The notes under the pieces are model-generated. The model worked only from the letters and a program-made list of their open reading frames with translations. It was not told the origin of the DNA and searched no databases. This document shows positions 47,587-59,634 of a stretch of 64,000 bases of DNA, in pieces (within the stretch, counting starts at the first letter, position 1; every line of letters begins with the position of its first letter). Source of the stretch: Leucogyrophana mollusca (lineage: Eukaryota; Basidiomycota; Agaricomycetes; Boletales); the NCBI GenBank assembly GCA_021014945.1, contig MU266431.1, positions 29,707 through 93,706 of the forward strand. Reading direction: 5' to 3'. The translations under genes were made by a program, and so were the position numbers.

Positions 47587-49864
47587 ATGTCTCCTACTGC
47601 CACTTTAAACGTTACCCAAACCACGAACGGACGAATCGTCCAGAAGCCCATCAAGAATGGCGCCGCTCCCGCCGAAGTGAAACTCACCTCAGCAGATCTC
47701 ATCCACAAAGAACATGAATATGGCGCTCACAAGTAAGTAAATTTCAGTTTACAGCTGACAGGGCCCGTTCTTCTGGCACAAATGGCGCAACGCGCAGACA
47801 TGAGAATTGCCCCCGATTCGGCATCGATCTCCAGTAACTCGGTCTCTGAGTCTGGATGATGATGGGTCATGTCTGGTCCATCTAAGCTCCATGAATACAT
47901 ATTGATGGAGCTGTGCTTATTTCTAGCTACCACCCCTTGCCTGTGGTCTTCGATCGCGCCCAAGGAGCCAAGTGAGCGATTTGTGCCTGTGGTTATCATA
48001 GCTTTTAGTCTGATTGACTCGTAGGGTATGGGACCCCGAAGGCCGCGAGTACATCGACATGCTCTCTGCATATTCGTAAGCTGTGCTTCATACATCTCTG
48101 CGTCTATCTTCATTGATGTTCGGCTTCATCTTCTAGGGCTGTCAATCAGGTCTGTTCACCCAGTCTGGAAAAACCTGCGTCGGAGGTTGTGGCTTATGCG
48201 GACCAATCTTTAGGGCCATTGTCACCCAAAGATAGTTGCTACCCTTGTAGAGCAGGCCCAGAAGCTTACCCTATCCTCACGTGCCTTTTACAACTCTGTG
48301 TTTGGTCGCTTCGCACAGCAGATCACAGAGATGTTTGGCTATGAGAGCGTGCTCCCGATGAACACCGGAGCCGAGGCAGTTGAGACGGCTGTCAAACTCT
48401 CTAGAAAATGGGCTTATGAGAAAAAGGGGGTGCCCGAAGGAAAGGCCATCGTTCTCAGCGCTGAGGGGAATTTCCATGGAAGAACCATGTGTGTTATCAG
48501 GTATGTGCGGACTCTTGTTGTATTTTAGGCGGGCACGGGTGCAAGGGGCCTAGAATTGGAACTGACTTTTACGTTCATTAATCGCGAATGGTCTATCTTT
48601 ATCCTTCCGGTTCGGCACAGTATGAGCACTGATCCGGAGAGCCGGGGCGGGTTCGGGCCATACCTCGAAGGTGTCGGGCCCACTTTCCAGGATAACGGAA
48701 ACACTAGAATCATTCGCTACGGCGAGATTTCTGATCTGGAGCGCGCACTGGAGCTACATGGTAAACATGTAGCCGCCTTCCTTGTGGAGCCGATACAGGG
48801 CGAGGCTGGGTGTGTACTTTCCCTCACTACGACGCTTCAGGCATGTGATCTCATGTGGGGCCGTTACACAGGATCGTCGTTCCTCCTGTGGGGTACCTGA
48901 AGCAGGTCAGGGAGCTATGCACGAAGCACAATGTGCTCCTCATATGTGACGAGATCCAAACGGCAAATATTTCTTATTGCGTGTGGGGACCGGGCTGACG
49001 CATCGCTTCACAGGGTTTGTGCCGAACGGGCAAGATGCTCTGTTTTGAGCACGACGATATAAGGCCAGATATGGTTCTGCTTGGGAAGGCGCTGTCAGGA
49101 GGAGGTCAGGACACTTATCCTCTGCTTCTTCCGGTAATCATACCCACTTACACCCAAATACTCCGCAGTTTATCCTGTGTCTGCGGTCCTTGCAGACCGT
49201 GAGGTCATGCACTGCATCAAGCCTGGGGAACACGGCAGCACATACGGCGGGTATGTATTAGTCTTCCCCGCCTCCCTGATGCCATATATAGCCAATTCTG
49301 TATTCTTATACTCTTTCCCTCTCTTCCAGGAACCCCTTGGGATGCGCAGTTGCCATGACATCTCTCCGCGTGCTCGTGGACGAGAAACTCGCGGAACGCG
49401 CTGAGGCTCTCGGCCAGACTTTCCGTGACCGTGTGTCCGCACTCAAGTCTCCTTTGGTCAAAGAGGTCCGAGGGAGGGGACTGCTCAATGCGGTCATTAT
49501 TGACGAGCAGCAGAGCAAGAAAGGACGAACCGCGTGGCAGTTATGCCTCTTGCTGAAGAGCAAAGGCGTCCTTGCGAAACCCACGCACGTTAACATGTGA
49601 GTGAGCTCGGATGCGATTTGGGGGTGCTTGCGTTGATCGGCGCGGTACTCTTATAGTATCCGCTTTGCCCCTCCTTTGGTTATATCTGAAGAGGACCTTG
49701 CCAAGGCGATCAGAAAGATCGGAGAGGCCCTCGAAGAACTTGACATCGTGAGCACACACTGGCCGCCGGCGGTGGGGTCAAGTACTAATTTGATCCTTCA
49801 GATTGACGATATTCCTGGCGAGGTTGAGAGCGAGAAGGGGCACACGGACGGCCTTACCAACTGA
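47587..49864 (+). CDS. car2: Ornithine aminotransferase
   Basis: [20 protein letters not shown] begins the protein. Family blocks follow in order: [90 protein letters not shown]-type block [30 protein letters not shown], and [10 protein letters not shown], whose lysine should bind [23 protein letters not shown] and [12 protein letters not shown] complete the C-terminal part. These identify a class III aminotransferase of the ornithine type, which converts L-ornithine and 2-oxoglutarate to glutamate 5-semialdehyde and glutamate in arginine catabolism. About ten short introns are present, and the catalytic residues are retained. Confidence 0.93.
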
Positions 49865-50570
49865 GACCCTCGTCCCAGTAATGGATATGCAACGTATCAT
49901 TGTTGCTCAGCCCTGGATCGTGTTGACTAACTTGACTCTGATTGCGTTCGAGGTGTTTGTAGATTGTAACACTATCGGGACTGTTGTATACTAATGTACA
50001 CTACGTTCTAACTACACTGCGTGTTTGAACTCGATCGTGAAGCGATTACCACCAAAGTATAGACATGGTGGATGGGTGGCTGTATGGCACCTCGTAGGGT
50101 CAACGTCCACTGGACAGGAAGTCTACCGAAAAAATGCCTCTGTGATTCTCGATCTTCCCTATCATTAGCAACTCAACGCTCGATGGAAGTCAGTCAAGCG
50201 TCAAGTGAATAAAAAGGGATCACAGAAAGTTTCACTTGCACAAATGCACGAAGAAATTGACTTGAAACAAGGCTTGAGACACCCAGGTCATTTACTGCAG
50301 CCCTGATTCTTCCGTCGCAGAGACCTCATCATGAGGCAGGCCATTCGAAGGCTCAGGCTGTAGGTCGCGAGGAGGGAAGGCAAGATAAAGTTGAGGGTGT
50401 ACAAGGGTGTACGTGGCGAACGTTGATGCGCGTCTTGTTTATGAATGATCGGCATTTGCAAAAAAAAAACATGTGTTTTTTTGTTACGATATTATTTACA
50501 TAAATTGCACCATTGATTTATAGACGACCATTCCGTCAGTCTCCTTGTTGTCCTCTCCTAATAAGACAGC
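49865..50570. other. Intergenic region upstream of CHO2
   Basis: About 700 bp. It contains a short A-run and a T-rich stretch near 50461-50520 just upstream of the next start. No specific regulatory element was identified. Confidence 0.45.
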
Positions 50571-53500
50571 ATGGCGCTCTCGAGTCCCCAAGGACTACGC
50601 CAAAGGAAACTCTCTGATCCCGCGAAGGAAAGACTTCACGCCCAAGATAATGACGCGGAACGGCAGGACAAGCGCCGACCCGCACGCGATGAGGTCGTTT
50701 GGGGAAAGACTCCCAGTGGAGAAGGTCTGGCGAGTCAACGTGGTCGTCAAGAATAGCACATTGACAATTTTATTTACAGTATTTCGCGTTCCAACAACGC
50801 ACGACGTTTTAACTGCATTGTTTCATCCTCTGTACCCGAAGAGTCACTTGGACATACTAAATTTGAGTCTACTTGGATCCCAGCTCGTGTTATTTTACTT
50901 TCTGCCGCGTTCTGTGGCCAAAATTTTCTTTTTGGTTTACTTCACGTTTTGGCGCGCTGCGTACGATGCAGGTCTCGGGTGGGTGCTCACGAAACAGAGC
51001 AAGAAGAAGTGGATTGTGCGGGAGGTTCAACGTCTGGGTTGGCTAGATGAAAATCGTAGACCTGCTGTTAGAAACTGGATTCGGGACCAGCTTGCTGGGA
51101 AGATGGGGAAGGATTATTCCTTCGATGTAAGTGGCAATATTGATCCTGGCGTGGTCGATGCTCACACACCGCTTTGATGCGCCAGACGCTCCCAATGGAA
51201 TACAACACTTGGCTGCTTTTCCGCCAATTGGTCGACGTAATCTTACTCAAGTCAGCTTGGTCTTTTCCAGTTAACGGAACAGATTCTGACCTGAATGCCT
51301 TTCCAGCGACTTCCTGGCTTATTGCATGTTCGCATTTGCGTGCTTCAGAGTACCTGAGGATCTCTCACTTCCCGTTCATATTCTGAGATGGATTGGTGGT
51401 ATTGCTCTGATCGGCTTCAATCTCTGGGTAAAGACGGAGGCACATAACGTCGTCAAAGATTATGGTTGGTACTGGGGTGATGTGTTTTTTCAACGCGGCG
51501 CGCTTGTCTTCGATGGTGTATTTGAGCTTGCACCTCATCCAATGTACTCCGTCGGTGAGTCCATTAGAGTCCATTGGGGATTTACTGTTGTTTAACTCAA
51601 TCTAAACGATCTACAGGCTACGCCGGCTATTACGGTCTTTCGCTGATCGTCGGCAGCTACCCTGTCCTATTTGTGAGCCTAGCTGCGCATACTGCTCAAT
51701 TTGCCTTCTTGGTACTCTTTGAGAACCCTCGTGAGTCAAATCCAGCTCCCTTTGTTTAGAAAACATTCAGCTCGCACATTAGATATCGAGCGGATGTATG
51801 GAAAACGCACGCCGATTGCCTTGCGCAAGCCCCTGTTCACGTCAACATCTCGTAAAGTTCGCTCACAGAAAGACCCATCTCCCCTTCCGTCTCCCAGCGA
51901 AGACGAGGCTGTCGAACAACTCTCCACTCCTGCGGTCACCGAAGGCGAGACTGCCACGGAGACCGAACTGGACACGGAGACTGAGACGGAGTGCGAGTCT
52001 ACCCCTGTGTTGAAAGAGAAGCCGCTTCGAGGATCACAGTCACCGTCGTCTGCAAGTTCTAAGAGTGCCCGTCGCGCCGCATCGGAGCTGGGAGTCTCGC
52101 AGCATGACCTTCACAATAAGTACTTCAGAAGAGATACTGTTGTCTTGCAGAACGTTGATCTACTACGGCAAGTCCGCATTTCGACTATTTTGTCGGCTCT
52201 TCATTCATATGTTATGATAGCTCTTCGGATGCCATGCTGGTCCTCGTTATCTTTTACTTGCTTGTGGCCTCCGTCCTGCCAACTTTGTCGCACCAGGCAA
52301 CGCTGGCTCTACACTTCGCCCATGCATGTGCTTGGGCTATTTTCCATAGCTTCGGCCTTGGTCTTCTCCTTCGCGCTCAGAGTGAATCGAAGTTCATGGT
52401 CCGGCACTTCTTGAAGCATTACCACTACCCTACCAACGACCACGGTCAGGGGGCCGTACAGGAAGCGTTCACAAACTGGAAGTCTTTGTACAACCTGAGT
52501 CTGTGTATGACCTACAGTAAGTACTTGAGTCATGGGTGCATCCTATCAGGTTGATCTGATGGAACCTTGTTAACAGCCTCGCTAATTGGTCTGGCATGGA
52601 AGACTTATTCGTTGCCAGATCATTGGACAGTTGGCGACGAACTTCTATGTCACACTCTGGGTGCTGTGAGTCTTTTCAGTCCGTCCTGCGGATATGAAAC
52701 TGAATTTGCATGCCTTTCCAGCTCCTCATCGGACTTCACGCTTGGGCCGCCATGGAATCGTTCGAAGTCCTGGGCGTGTTCGGTAGGTTATCCGCTGTTC
52801 TTCCTCTTCGCAAGCGACCCATCAATTTCATTCGGATAGGTTGGTTCTATGGAGACTTTTTCATGGAAGACTTCCCCGCGCACCTGGAATACACTGGCAT
52901 CTTCCGGTGCGCTGTCCCCCATCCATCTCCTCCCGTGTACTAATTTCTGCTGGCGAAAAGGTACCTCAATAACCCTGAGTTGATGAGCGGTGCATCCTTT
53001 TTGGGTCTTGCTCTGGTGAGCGGAAGTAAGCTCGTGGGTTCTTTGGCGGTCATCAGATTCCTGTCGCATTGGTGGTTCCTTCGCACAGTCGAAAAGTAAG
53101 TTTAATCTTAATTGTCCCACCGTGATTACTGCTGCCTCAGAATACTGACCACCGATCAATAAGCCCTCACATGCGGAAATTATATGGCGATAGTCTACGC
53201 AAAGAAGCAGGTTTTGTCAAGGTCATCAAGAACGTCGCAAGTAAGAATGCTCGGTTGCTGGAGTCGCGGGCCGGTCGGCATGCACCTGAGATCAGGAGAG
53301 TGGCAAAAGAAGTCAAAGGGACTTTTGATAAGGTGTACGAAGAAACCGCCGATGTCGTGGAAGAATTTCTGGCTAGGTGTGAGTATGAGCCCGACCGGTA
53401 CCGCGAGCCCGAAACTCAAAGTTTCTATAGCGAAACCGAAGATCTCGGAAGTCATGCAGGAGACAAAAGTTCTTCTCCAGCAATCGCGGGAACGACTGGT

Positions 53501-54463
53501 CATAACGTTAGCTCAACCTGGCCAATTTTCGCCGTTATCTGATTTTCTTTGTTCCTAGGAGGGTCGCGACCGATTTATCATCCTACGACACTGCCAAGTA
53601 CAAAGTGTCCATTATACCCAGTCGAGCTGGGAACATGCGCTTCCATCTGGGCGAACCAATCAAAGTGAACTGGGAAGCACCACTGAGGCACTCTTTCCGG
53701 GACTGGATTGGAATTTACAGAGTAGTTTTTTTTTCGGTGATATCTTTGGCAGCTGTGAATGACGTGGTTCTTTGCCCCATAGGTTGGCGCAAACAAGTCT
53801 ACCTTGGTGACGAAGACATCATCTTTTGGGATGTGGCTCCCTGTCCACGATGAAGAATGGGATGGCGATGTGCCTCTCGGTACCAGCCGCTTGGCTTCTC
53901 GAGGTAAGGAACCGGACACGGGATCTATTTTGTTCGAGGGATCTACGCTCCCATGGTCTGTCGGACGCTACGAGGTCAGTGGTCATTTAAGGACGTTGGT
54001 GGCACGCTCATGTTATACCCAAGATCCGATACCATCACGATGGCAAATACAATGTCCTGGGATTGGATGGTCCGTTCGAGGTTTACGGTGAGCTTCATCC
54101 GGATCATGACTTTGCTTTGTCTGAACGAGTGACCTAGTTAATCGACCGGCGGTCCTTGATTTCACATCCGTCCGGAACTGTTTAACCCATATTGTGCCCC
54201 TCTGCCTCGATTCGGATCCCTCTCTAATCCCCCTGTCGTGTGGTGGCATTGAGGAATCCCGATCTGACGCTGAGTCCGTTGGAGAAACGCGGGACCCAGA
54301 CGATTTTAGTTTTTGGTACGAGCGTCAGGCGAAGCGGATTTGCTCTGCGATCAAAGAAGCTTTCGATGTCGAATATGCCCCCGAGGTTATCATGGCCGAC
54401 GCGAATTTGACGACGCTCGCAAACAGGATATTAGTATCTAAGGAGCTGCTTGTCCCTCAGTAG
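50571..54463 (+). CDS. cho2: Phosphatidylethanolamine N-methyltransferase (CHO2)
   Basis: The start [20 protein letters not shown] is followed after the first intron by [17 protein letters not shown]. The first methyltransferase block has WNW-type features around [13 protein letters not shown] and [20 protein letters not shown]. An acidic linker ([16 protein letters not shown]) separates it from a second block with [26 protein letters not shown] and [18 protein letters not shown]. Several membrane segments are visible. The C-terminal domain ([40 protein letters not shown]) is typical of fungal Cho2. The enzyme, in the ER membrane, adds the first methyl group to phosphatidylethanolamine using SAM on the route to phosphatidylcholine. 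About fifteen introns are present and the gene appears complete. Confidence 0.93.
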
Positions 54464-54709
54464 ACGATCACACCTTTGATATATTCAGCACCAACTACAT
54501 CTACATCTACTTATTCATTGTTACGACTGATGGTTTTTAACGATCGGATACACACCAGTACTTATGATAGTTACAGCTCCGCCAATCACACCACACAGTT
54601 CAGCCGTGACTCAGAAATATTCCATCAGCCACTTCACCGATAACCACTTTAACGATTGCACAACGAACACGTTTGCCTTGAACTTTTCCAGAGTTTTCCT
54701 ACTGTAAAC

Positions 54710-55485
54710 ATGAGCAAGTCCGATTTTTACCTTTCCCGGTGTATTGAGGCCGCATCCAAGGCGAGTCTACGACAGATCGTCCTCTTCTCTCGTATTTGCT
54801 GATGCTGTGTGACTAAACCACCAGTCCTCGATGACCTATAATCTCGGTGCTGTCCTGGTGAAGGGTGGAAAAGTCATATCGACTGGTTACAACCATCACC
54901 GCACTCACTATGACGGAAACGATATTCGCAAGCACGGTCATCGCAAGCCGGTCTCTATGCACGCCGAAATGCACGCGATCTATAATTTGACTGGCATGTC
55001 ACCTTCCTTCAAGCAGCAGGTTCAAGTTCGCGGTCGGCGAACCGCGGCAGCCAAACGACGACCGTGTTTTGAAACATGCGTTCAACGAACCGATACGGAG
55101 AGCGATCCTGGTCAAAGACGAGTTTTACAGGCCATCATCTGAGCGCAGCCCACTAGGGCATCTGGGGGCTACGACCAATAGCTCGTGCGAGCATGGGGGA
55201 GGCGTCTCGGATGGAGAAAAGGCTTTGGGCGCACGTAGGCGAGATCCGAGAGTGAATGGTGGAGACATCTACGTGGTTCGTGTCGTCAAGAATGGCCTGG
55301 GCTCAGCTAGGCCCTGCTGGCGTTGCGTGCGATGGTGCCACTGGTCGGGGGTGAAGAGGATTTTTCACTGGAATAGCGTTGAGCGCAGGTTTGACGTCAT
55401 TAAAGTCAACAGCCTTGACAACGAGTTTTACGAGACTCAGGCTGACGCTCGCCTATTCGCTGGATCGGTATGTCGCCGTTCCTGA
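54710..55485 (+). CDS. CMP/dCMP deaminase-like protein
   Basis: Exon one gives MSKSDFYLSRCIEAASK. The next exon starts SSMTYNLGAVLVKGGKVIS and continues GYNHHRTHYDGND with the zinc motif MHAEMHAIYNLTG (HAE). Near 55300, GSARPCWRCVRWCHWSGVKR carries the PCxxC motif, followed by IFHWNSVERRFDVIKVN. These are the zinc-binding elements of the CMP/dCMP deaminase fold; glutamate would be the proton shuttle. The first intron would use a GC-AG pair (AAG|GCGAGT, acceptor ACCAG). Between about 55010 and 55069 the frame changes, and no good intron was found, so the middle of the gene model is unresolved. The deaminated substrate cannot be predicted. Confidence 0.68.
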
Positions 55486-56143
55486 TAGTAAAACATTGAC
55501 CTGATATTAACGTACAGGTTTATTAATTTATATCCGCTGTTTAACCCCGAATTACTCTAATGAATTCGCCCAGGAAGTGCGCCGGACCAGAGTTCCTCGC
55601 ACCGACCCCTACAACTTTTCAAGTGCTCAACTGTGGGCGTTGCGATTTGCTAATGCAAGGGAAAGTAAAGAATGTGAACGACGTTCGGTCTAGAAATGTA
55701 GCTGGTTTTTGGAGTTTACTCCATGTCCTACATCATCGGTTTAAAGCACCTCCTAAATCGCTGAATTTCCTTCCTCGGATCACACTTCAAACTATTGGGC
55801 CAAGCGATCATGGAAGCGCTCAAAGGAGGTATGCTGCTACAAGATAATCAGTAGCGTTGCCTAACGAGAATGATGCTGCGCTTTTACTACTTCCATGATA
55901 GATCAGGTGGCTTGGTTCCAGCTCATCGTATTTTGTCCAAGGTTTCGCGAGGCTCTTTCTAACGATGGCGCCCCCCACTGGATCTGGACGAAGGTGAAGA
56001 ACCTCACTGGTGCGTCCATTTTCGACATGTAATACAGTAAGACTGTTCGACCTGATTACGCCCGCTCCCAATCATTCACCTTCTAACGTGTTATCTCAAA
56101 ACCATAGGCACGCTAGACTGGATGATGTTTCAGCTGGAAAGCT
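55486..56143. other. Intergenic region
   Basis: About 660 bp between the deaminase-like gene and the secreted-protein gene. An open frame at 55560-55847 (+) and one at 55820-56071 (-) have no motifs. Unassigned. Confidence 0.4.
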
Positions 56144-57045
56144 TCACGCATTGAGTTGAATTCTGCGATAAAGAGGGCTATCAGCGGAACCTATTCTCCA
56201 ACAAGGTGTGAGCACTGACTGGATGAACCAGCTTTGGTCACTTGCTACGCAGTTGCCGCCGTGGGCATTCTGCTGTGATTGGCAGTTGAAGGCGACATAT
56301 TCGATGACTTCCGCCTGTCAGTCGATATGAGCGTCGTTGTTCTTCAAGCATGGATGCGAAAGAGGGAAAGAACGTACCCAGTCACTCCTGCAGTATGTTT
56401 CGTTGTAGCTTGCCTGGTTCAAAAAGTACGACTGACAGGTCTGGTACTGCATATAGATCCCCGAAGTACCCTAAAATCAGGGGTCGTCAAGTTCTTTTGC
56501 AGACAATACCATATCCGAGGTGTGCTCACTGCGTCAATATCGAACAGAGGCTCTGCCGTGTTGTCGGTAGTTAGTCCCATAGTTATCCATAAATGATACC
56601 AGACGTGCTACTCACCCCCATTCTGGCTAGCATACAGGAGCGCGTCCGCAATTACCTGGCAGTCGTTGGGGTCTGGGCCGTTTCCAGCTGGAGCGAAGCA
56701 ATTCGTGGTGCCTATGCCAGTCTTTGCTATCAGATTCCAATGGATACGTGAACGAGCATTTCACGCACAAGCACCGCCACAGACATCAGTCTGCCTCTTT
56801 ACGAATTCACTTCGCCGCTGAAGGTGGTTCGAGCAAGATACCACTTCGGCTTTGACGTTCTTGTATTGTCCGATGTAGGAAGTGGAGAAGACTTCCTTGT
56901 TCTCGCAAGTGAATGCTAGAAAGAATCCACGTAAGTGAGACACTTCGTTCCTTAGATCTAACGACGTACGGCTGTTAGGGCTGCCGACGATTGCACTCTG
57001 TGCCAGGGTCGACGCAAAGACAGCGAGAAGGGCGGCGACTTTCAT
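56144..57045 (-). CDS. Small secreted cysteine-rich protein
   Basis: Six exons can be spliced in phase. The first encodes a signal peptide MKVAALLAVFASTLAQSA and ends at GTACGT. Then come FTCENKEVFSTSYIGQYKNV, FVKRQTDVCGGACTTNCFAP, AGNGPDPNDCQVIADALLYA, PLFDIDAGTSGIYMQYQTCQ, SYFLNQASYNETYCRSDW and AEVIEYVAFNCQSQQNAHGG, NCVASDQSWFIQIQLNA. The mature protein is about 160 residues with ten cysteines and one NxT site. The PNDCQVIADAL and NQAS-YCR pattern is shared by small secreted proteins of many basidiomycetes whose role is not known to me. A TATA box lies 57 bp upstream of the ATG. No catalytic residues were recognised. Confidence 0.8.
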
Positions 57046-57101
57046 GGTGGGCTTTCACAAGCTTGGCACTGATAATTTACATCACCACGTTCCCTACCTC
57101 C

Positions 57102-57108
57102 CTTTATA
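57102..57108 (-). promoter_or_regulatory. TATA box of the secreted-protein gene
   Basis: On the minus strand the sequence reads TATAAAG, 57 bp upstream of the ATG at 57045 and with similar spacing to the box upstream of the gene at 38533. Confidence 0.55.
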
Positions 57109-58148
57109 CTGATGTCGTGTCACTCGAGGCCGTGCAGACAGGACCCGCGACTTTGAGTCATACCACCTGCACACGGTCACATTGGCTGAATTCCAGGCCG
57201 CACCGAGCACAACGGCCACCAAGGAGAAGGCCGCCCCTTTCGTGACTGGATCTTACACACGAGCGCCCGTTGGGCCTCGGTCCGATGCATCCCAAGAGGC
57301 ACAGTGCCAGACATGAAAGGCTGATGGCCTAGATGTTGCGGAGTGTGGTCAGCCGACCTTCTTCCGTTAATAAAGTATCATGGTCTACATACGGACCACA
57401 GTGGAGAGGCGCACACGGATATTGCCGGCCTTCCTAGGACGTCTTTGTTCAGCCTCTGCCAAGCCGCAAAGCGACGTTCTCTTGCTCGTTCTTTGCCTAC
57501 ACCGCGGGATCTGTCAAGTCAGTTGATGAAAGGGTGTATCAATGCCCTCTCGTCGCAGAAATGTTGCACATCTTTGCGCATGTTGACAAAGCGGCTGAAG
57601 TCTTCGACGAAGGTGCAGTATCCAATGACACTCCTGTGGGACTCGCCCAGATATGCAGAGCCTGACAGCTTCGTGAGACTAGTTTGATGTCTACCTCGAG
57701 ACTGGCAATACGAAGCATCGGTGGGACCATTTCGTCAGCAAAGAGACTCGGATGTGCTCCCTGTTACCATCTCATTTATTAGGTGTTCCCGAGGTCCATG
57801 ACAACAACAACCGGGTCACATTCTACAAATACGCGTACCGCGTCTGTGGTTTTTCGTACGTTACCGCTCCGTGTACCTGGTAGGTTTGACCGGACAAATT
57901 GGATTTCTGGGCAGATTCAAGAGTGTATCAAGTATACGAGAAATGGGAGGAATGTAACACCCTCATTCGGGGTCTCATTGCCGTTAGTAAACAGAGACTG
58001 GGATGCGAGTGCATCAGTTGGAGTAACATCATGTGATGATGATTAATTAGATGGTATATGAGGCTTGCACAATGTCTTCGTGGTACATTCATGATTCCTC
58101 TACTGTATATGGAGTCCGTGGTAACCTGGAAGAGCTTTCGCCCGCATA
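57109..58148 (+). other. Unassigned region with coding-like fragments
   Basis: Several plus-strand stretches have protein-like composition in changing frames: RTRDFESYHLHTVTLAEFQ (about 57150), VYQCPLVAEMLHIFAHVDKA (about 57535), FDVYLETGNTKHRWDHFVSK (about 57685) and NNNRVTFYKYAYRVCGFSYV (about 57807). I could not join them into one complete model or name a family. They may be a degraded gene or a gene with unusual splicing. Confidence 0.3.
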
Positions 58149-59542
58149 CTAGACGTTCTCAACTTGTTCCTCACACCACGTCCACAGCTCCTTTCCGAGC
58201 TGCGGATCTTGTGTATCCGGACGAGGGGACCCAATGCGTGCCCAAGGAATGAGGTACTACGAATTCATCGATTCGATGAGCTATAGAACACGGGAAACGG
58301 GCATTGGGCGACGAACCTTTCCATTCAGAGCAGCACCGTCAGGTGTTGTCCCGGCGTAAAGTTGCGTGAGTGCACCAAAAGAAACGTCGTGCAAGAAAGG
58401 CCCCTGAACGGCGCATCAGCACCACTTATGGATCACAAACGGTGCGACCTACAAAAAGATATATGAAGAGAGACCCGCTATGGCGTCCAAGCTCAGTTTT
58501 AATTCCGCCTGCGGGTAGGGTAAGTTTGACGACCGGGAAAGCAACAAAATGAACAAACCTGGGTTAAGAGAGGTAGACACTATGCCCTGATCGCCATACC
58601 GACGGGCGAGCTCTGCCGAAAACACTATGTTTCCCTACTCGCCAAGTCCGTCAGCGGCGAGATGCTTCGCCCGGCAGCTGCACTCACTGTCTTGCTTTGC
58701 CCGTACAGAGCATATGTCGACATTTTCCTTCTCGCGGGCGAGTCCTTCATGGCATTGAAGTGCAGTCCGCTGAGTGCATGACCATTTGACGACGTGTTGA
58801 CGACGCGTGCTATTCCTTCCGTCGCGTTTTTGGCGGTCGATAAAAGGAGCGGCATCAGGAGCTTCGTCAGATAGAAATGACCTAACGAGGGGGGTGTTTA
58901 CAATCAAATTCCCCTGCAAGTAGGAATCGTGAACTCACCAAGTACGTTTGTGCCGAACTGAAGGTCGTACCCGTCCTCAGTCAGCATTTCGACGGGACTA
59001 TTCATGACGCCCCTATGAGGAATGGTGAGTGCAAAGTTCCGGCTGGCGGGAGGTAAGGCAAAAGAGCTCACGCATTGTTGAATAGGACATTAAGCTGCTT
59101 CTCTTTTCTGTATTCGACTTCAGTAATGGTTGGTTAAAAACCGTGCTGAATTACCTTAGGAAATCCTCAGCAGCGGCTTTGACTGCTTTCAAGTCGGCCA
59201 GGTCCAGCTTCATGAATATCGCTTCCTTCCCCGTGCGTTCCTTCAGCTCTTGAACTGTCGCTTCCCCTTTTGCCTGATCTCTGGCAGCAACATATACCTT
59301 GGCGTTTTTTGTGAGCAGGACCTGCGCGTTGAGAACTCAAATATAAATATGCCACGTCGAATAAACAAAAAAAAAGGGGGGGGGGGGGGGGAACTGAGAC
59401 TCACCCTGGCTGTTTCCTTGCCGATTCCAGCGTTAGCACCTGTAACAAGCACCACCTTCCCGGTCATGTCTGGAACATCATCTGCAGTGAATTGAGTTGC
59501 TGGGGGAAACAAATCCGTGATGAGTGATAACCAGGCGCCCAT
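58149..59542 (-). CDS. Short-chain dehydrogenase/reductase, copy A
   Basis: The start is [18 protein letters not shown]. The coenzyme motif [13 protein letters not shown] ends exon one, and exon two continues [55 protein letters not shown] and the catalytic YGQSK (Tyr-xxx-Lys) follow, then [20 protein letters not shown] and the C-terminal block [20 protein letters not shown], ending YLIPWARIG and EEQVENV. These match classical SDR enzymes of the retinol dehydrogenase-like group, NAD(P)-dependent, substrate unknown. About eight introns are present; intron one holds a 9-A/16-G tract. All junctions I checked are in phase, so this copy looks intact, in contrast to the copy at 61184-63405. Confidence 0.85.
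59367..59391. repeat. Homopolymer tract (9 A then 16 G)
   Basis: Nine adenines are followed by sixteen guanines, within intron one of SDR copy A. On the coding strand it is a C-run followed by a T-run. Confidence 0.9.
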
Positions 59543-59627
59543 GTTGATGTGGCCTTTTGGTGAACTGACGGTTGATAGGAGAAAGGGGTCGAATGAGAAC
59601 TTTAAGTTGAGCGGGAAACGAACCTCC

Positions 59628-59634
59628 TTTTATA
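59628..59634 (-). promoter_or_regulatory. Probable TATA box of SDR copy A
   Basis: The minus strand reads TATAAAAGG, about 90 bp upstream of the ATG at 59542. Confidence 0.45.

Noticed and set aside
47175..47708. 177-codon minus-strand frame upstream of CAR2
   Set aside because: It runs into the CAR2 start and has no motifs. Probably the reverse strand of a promoter region and first exon.
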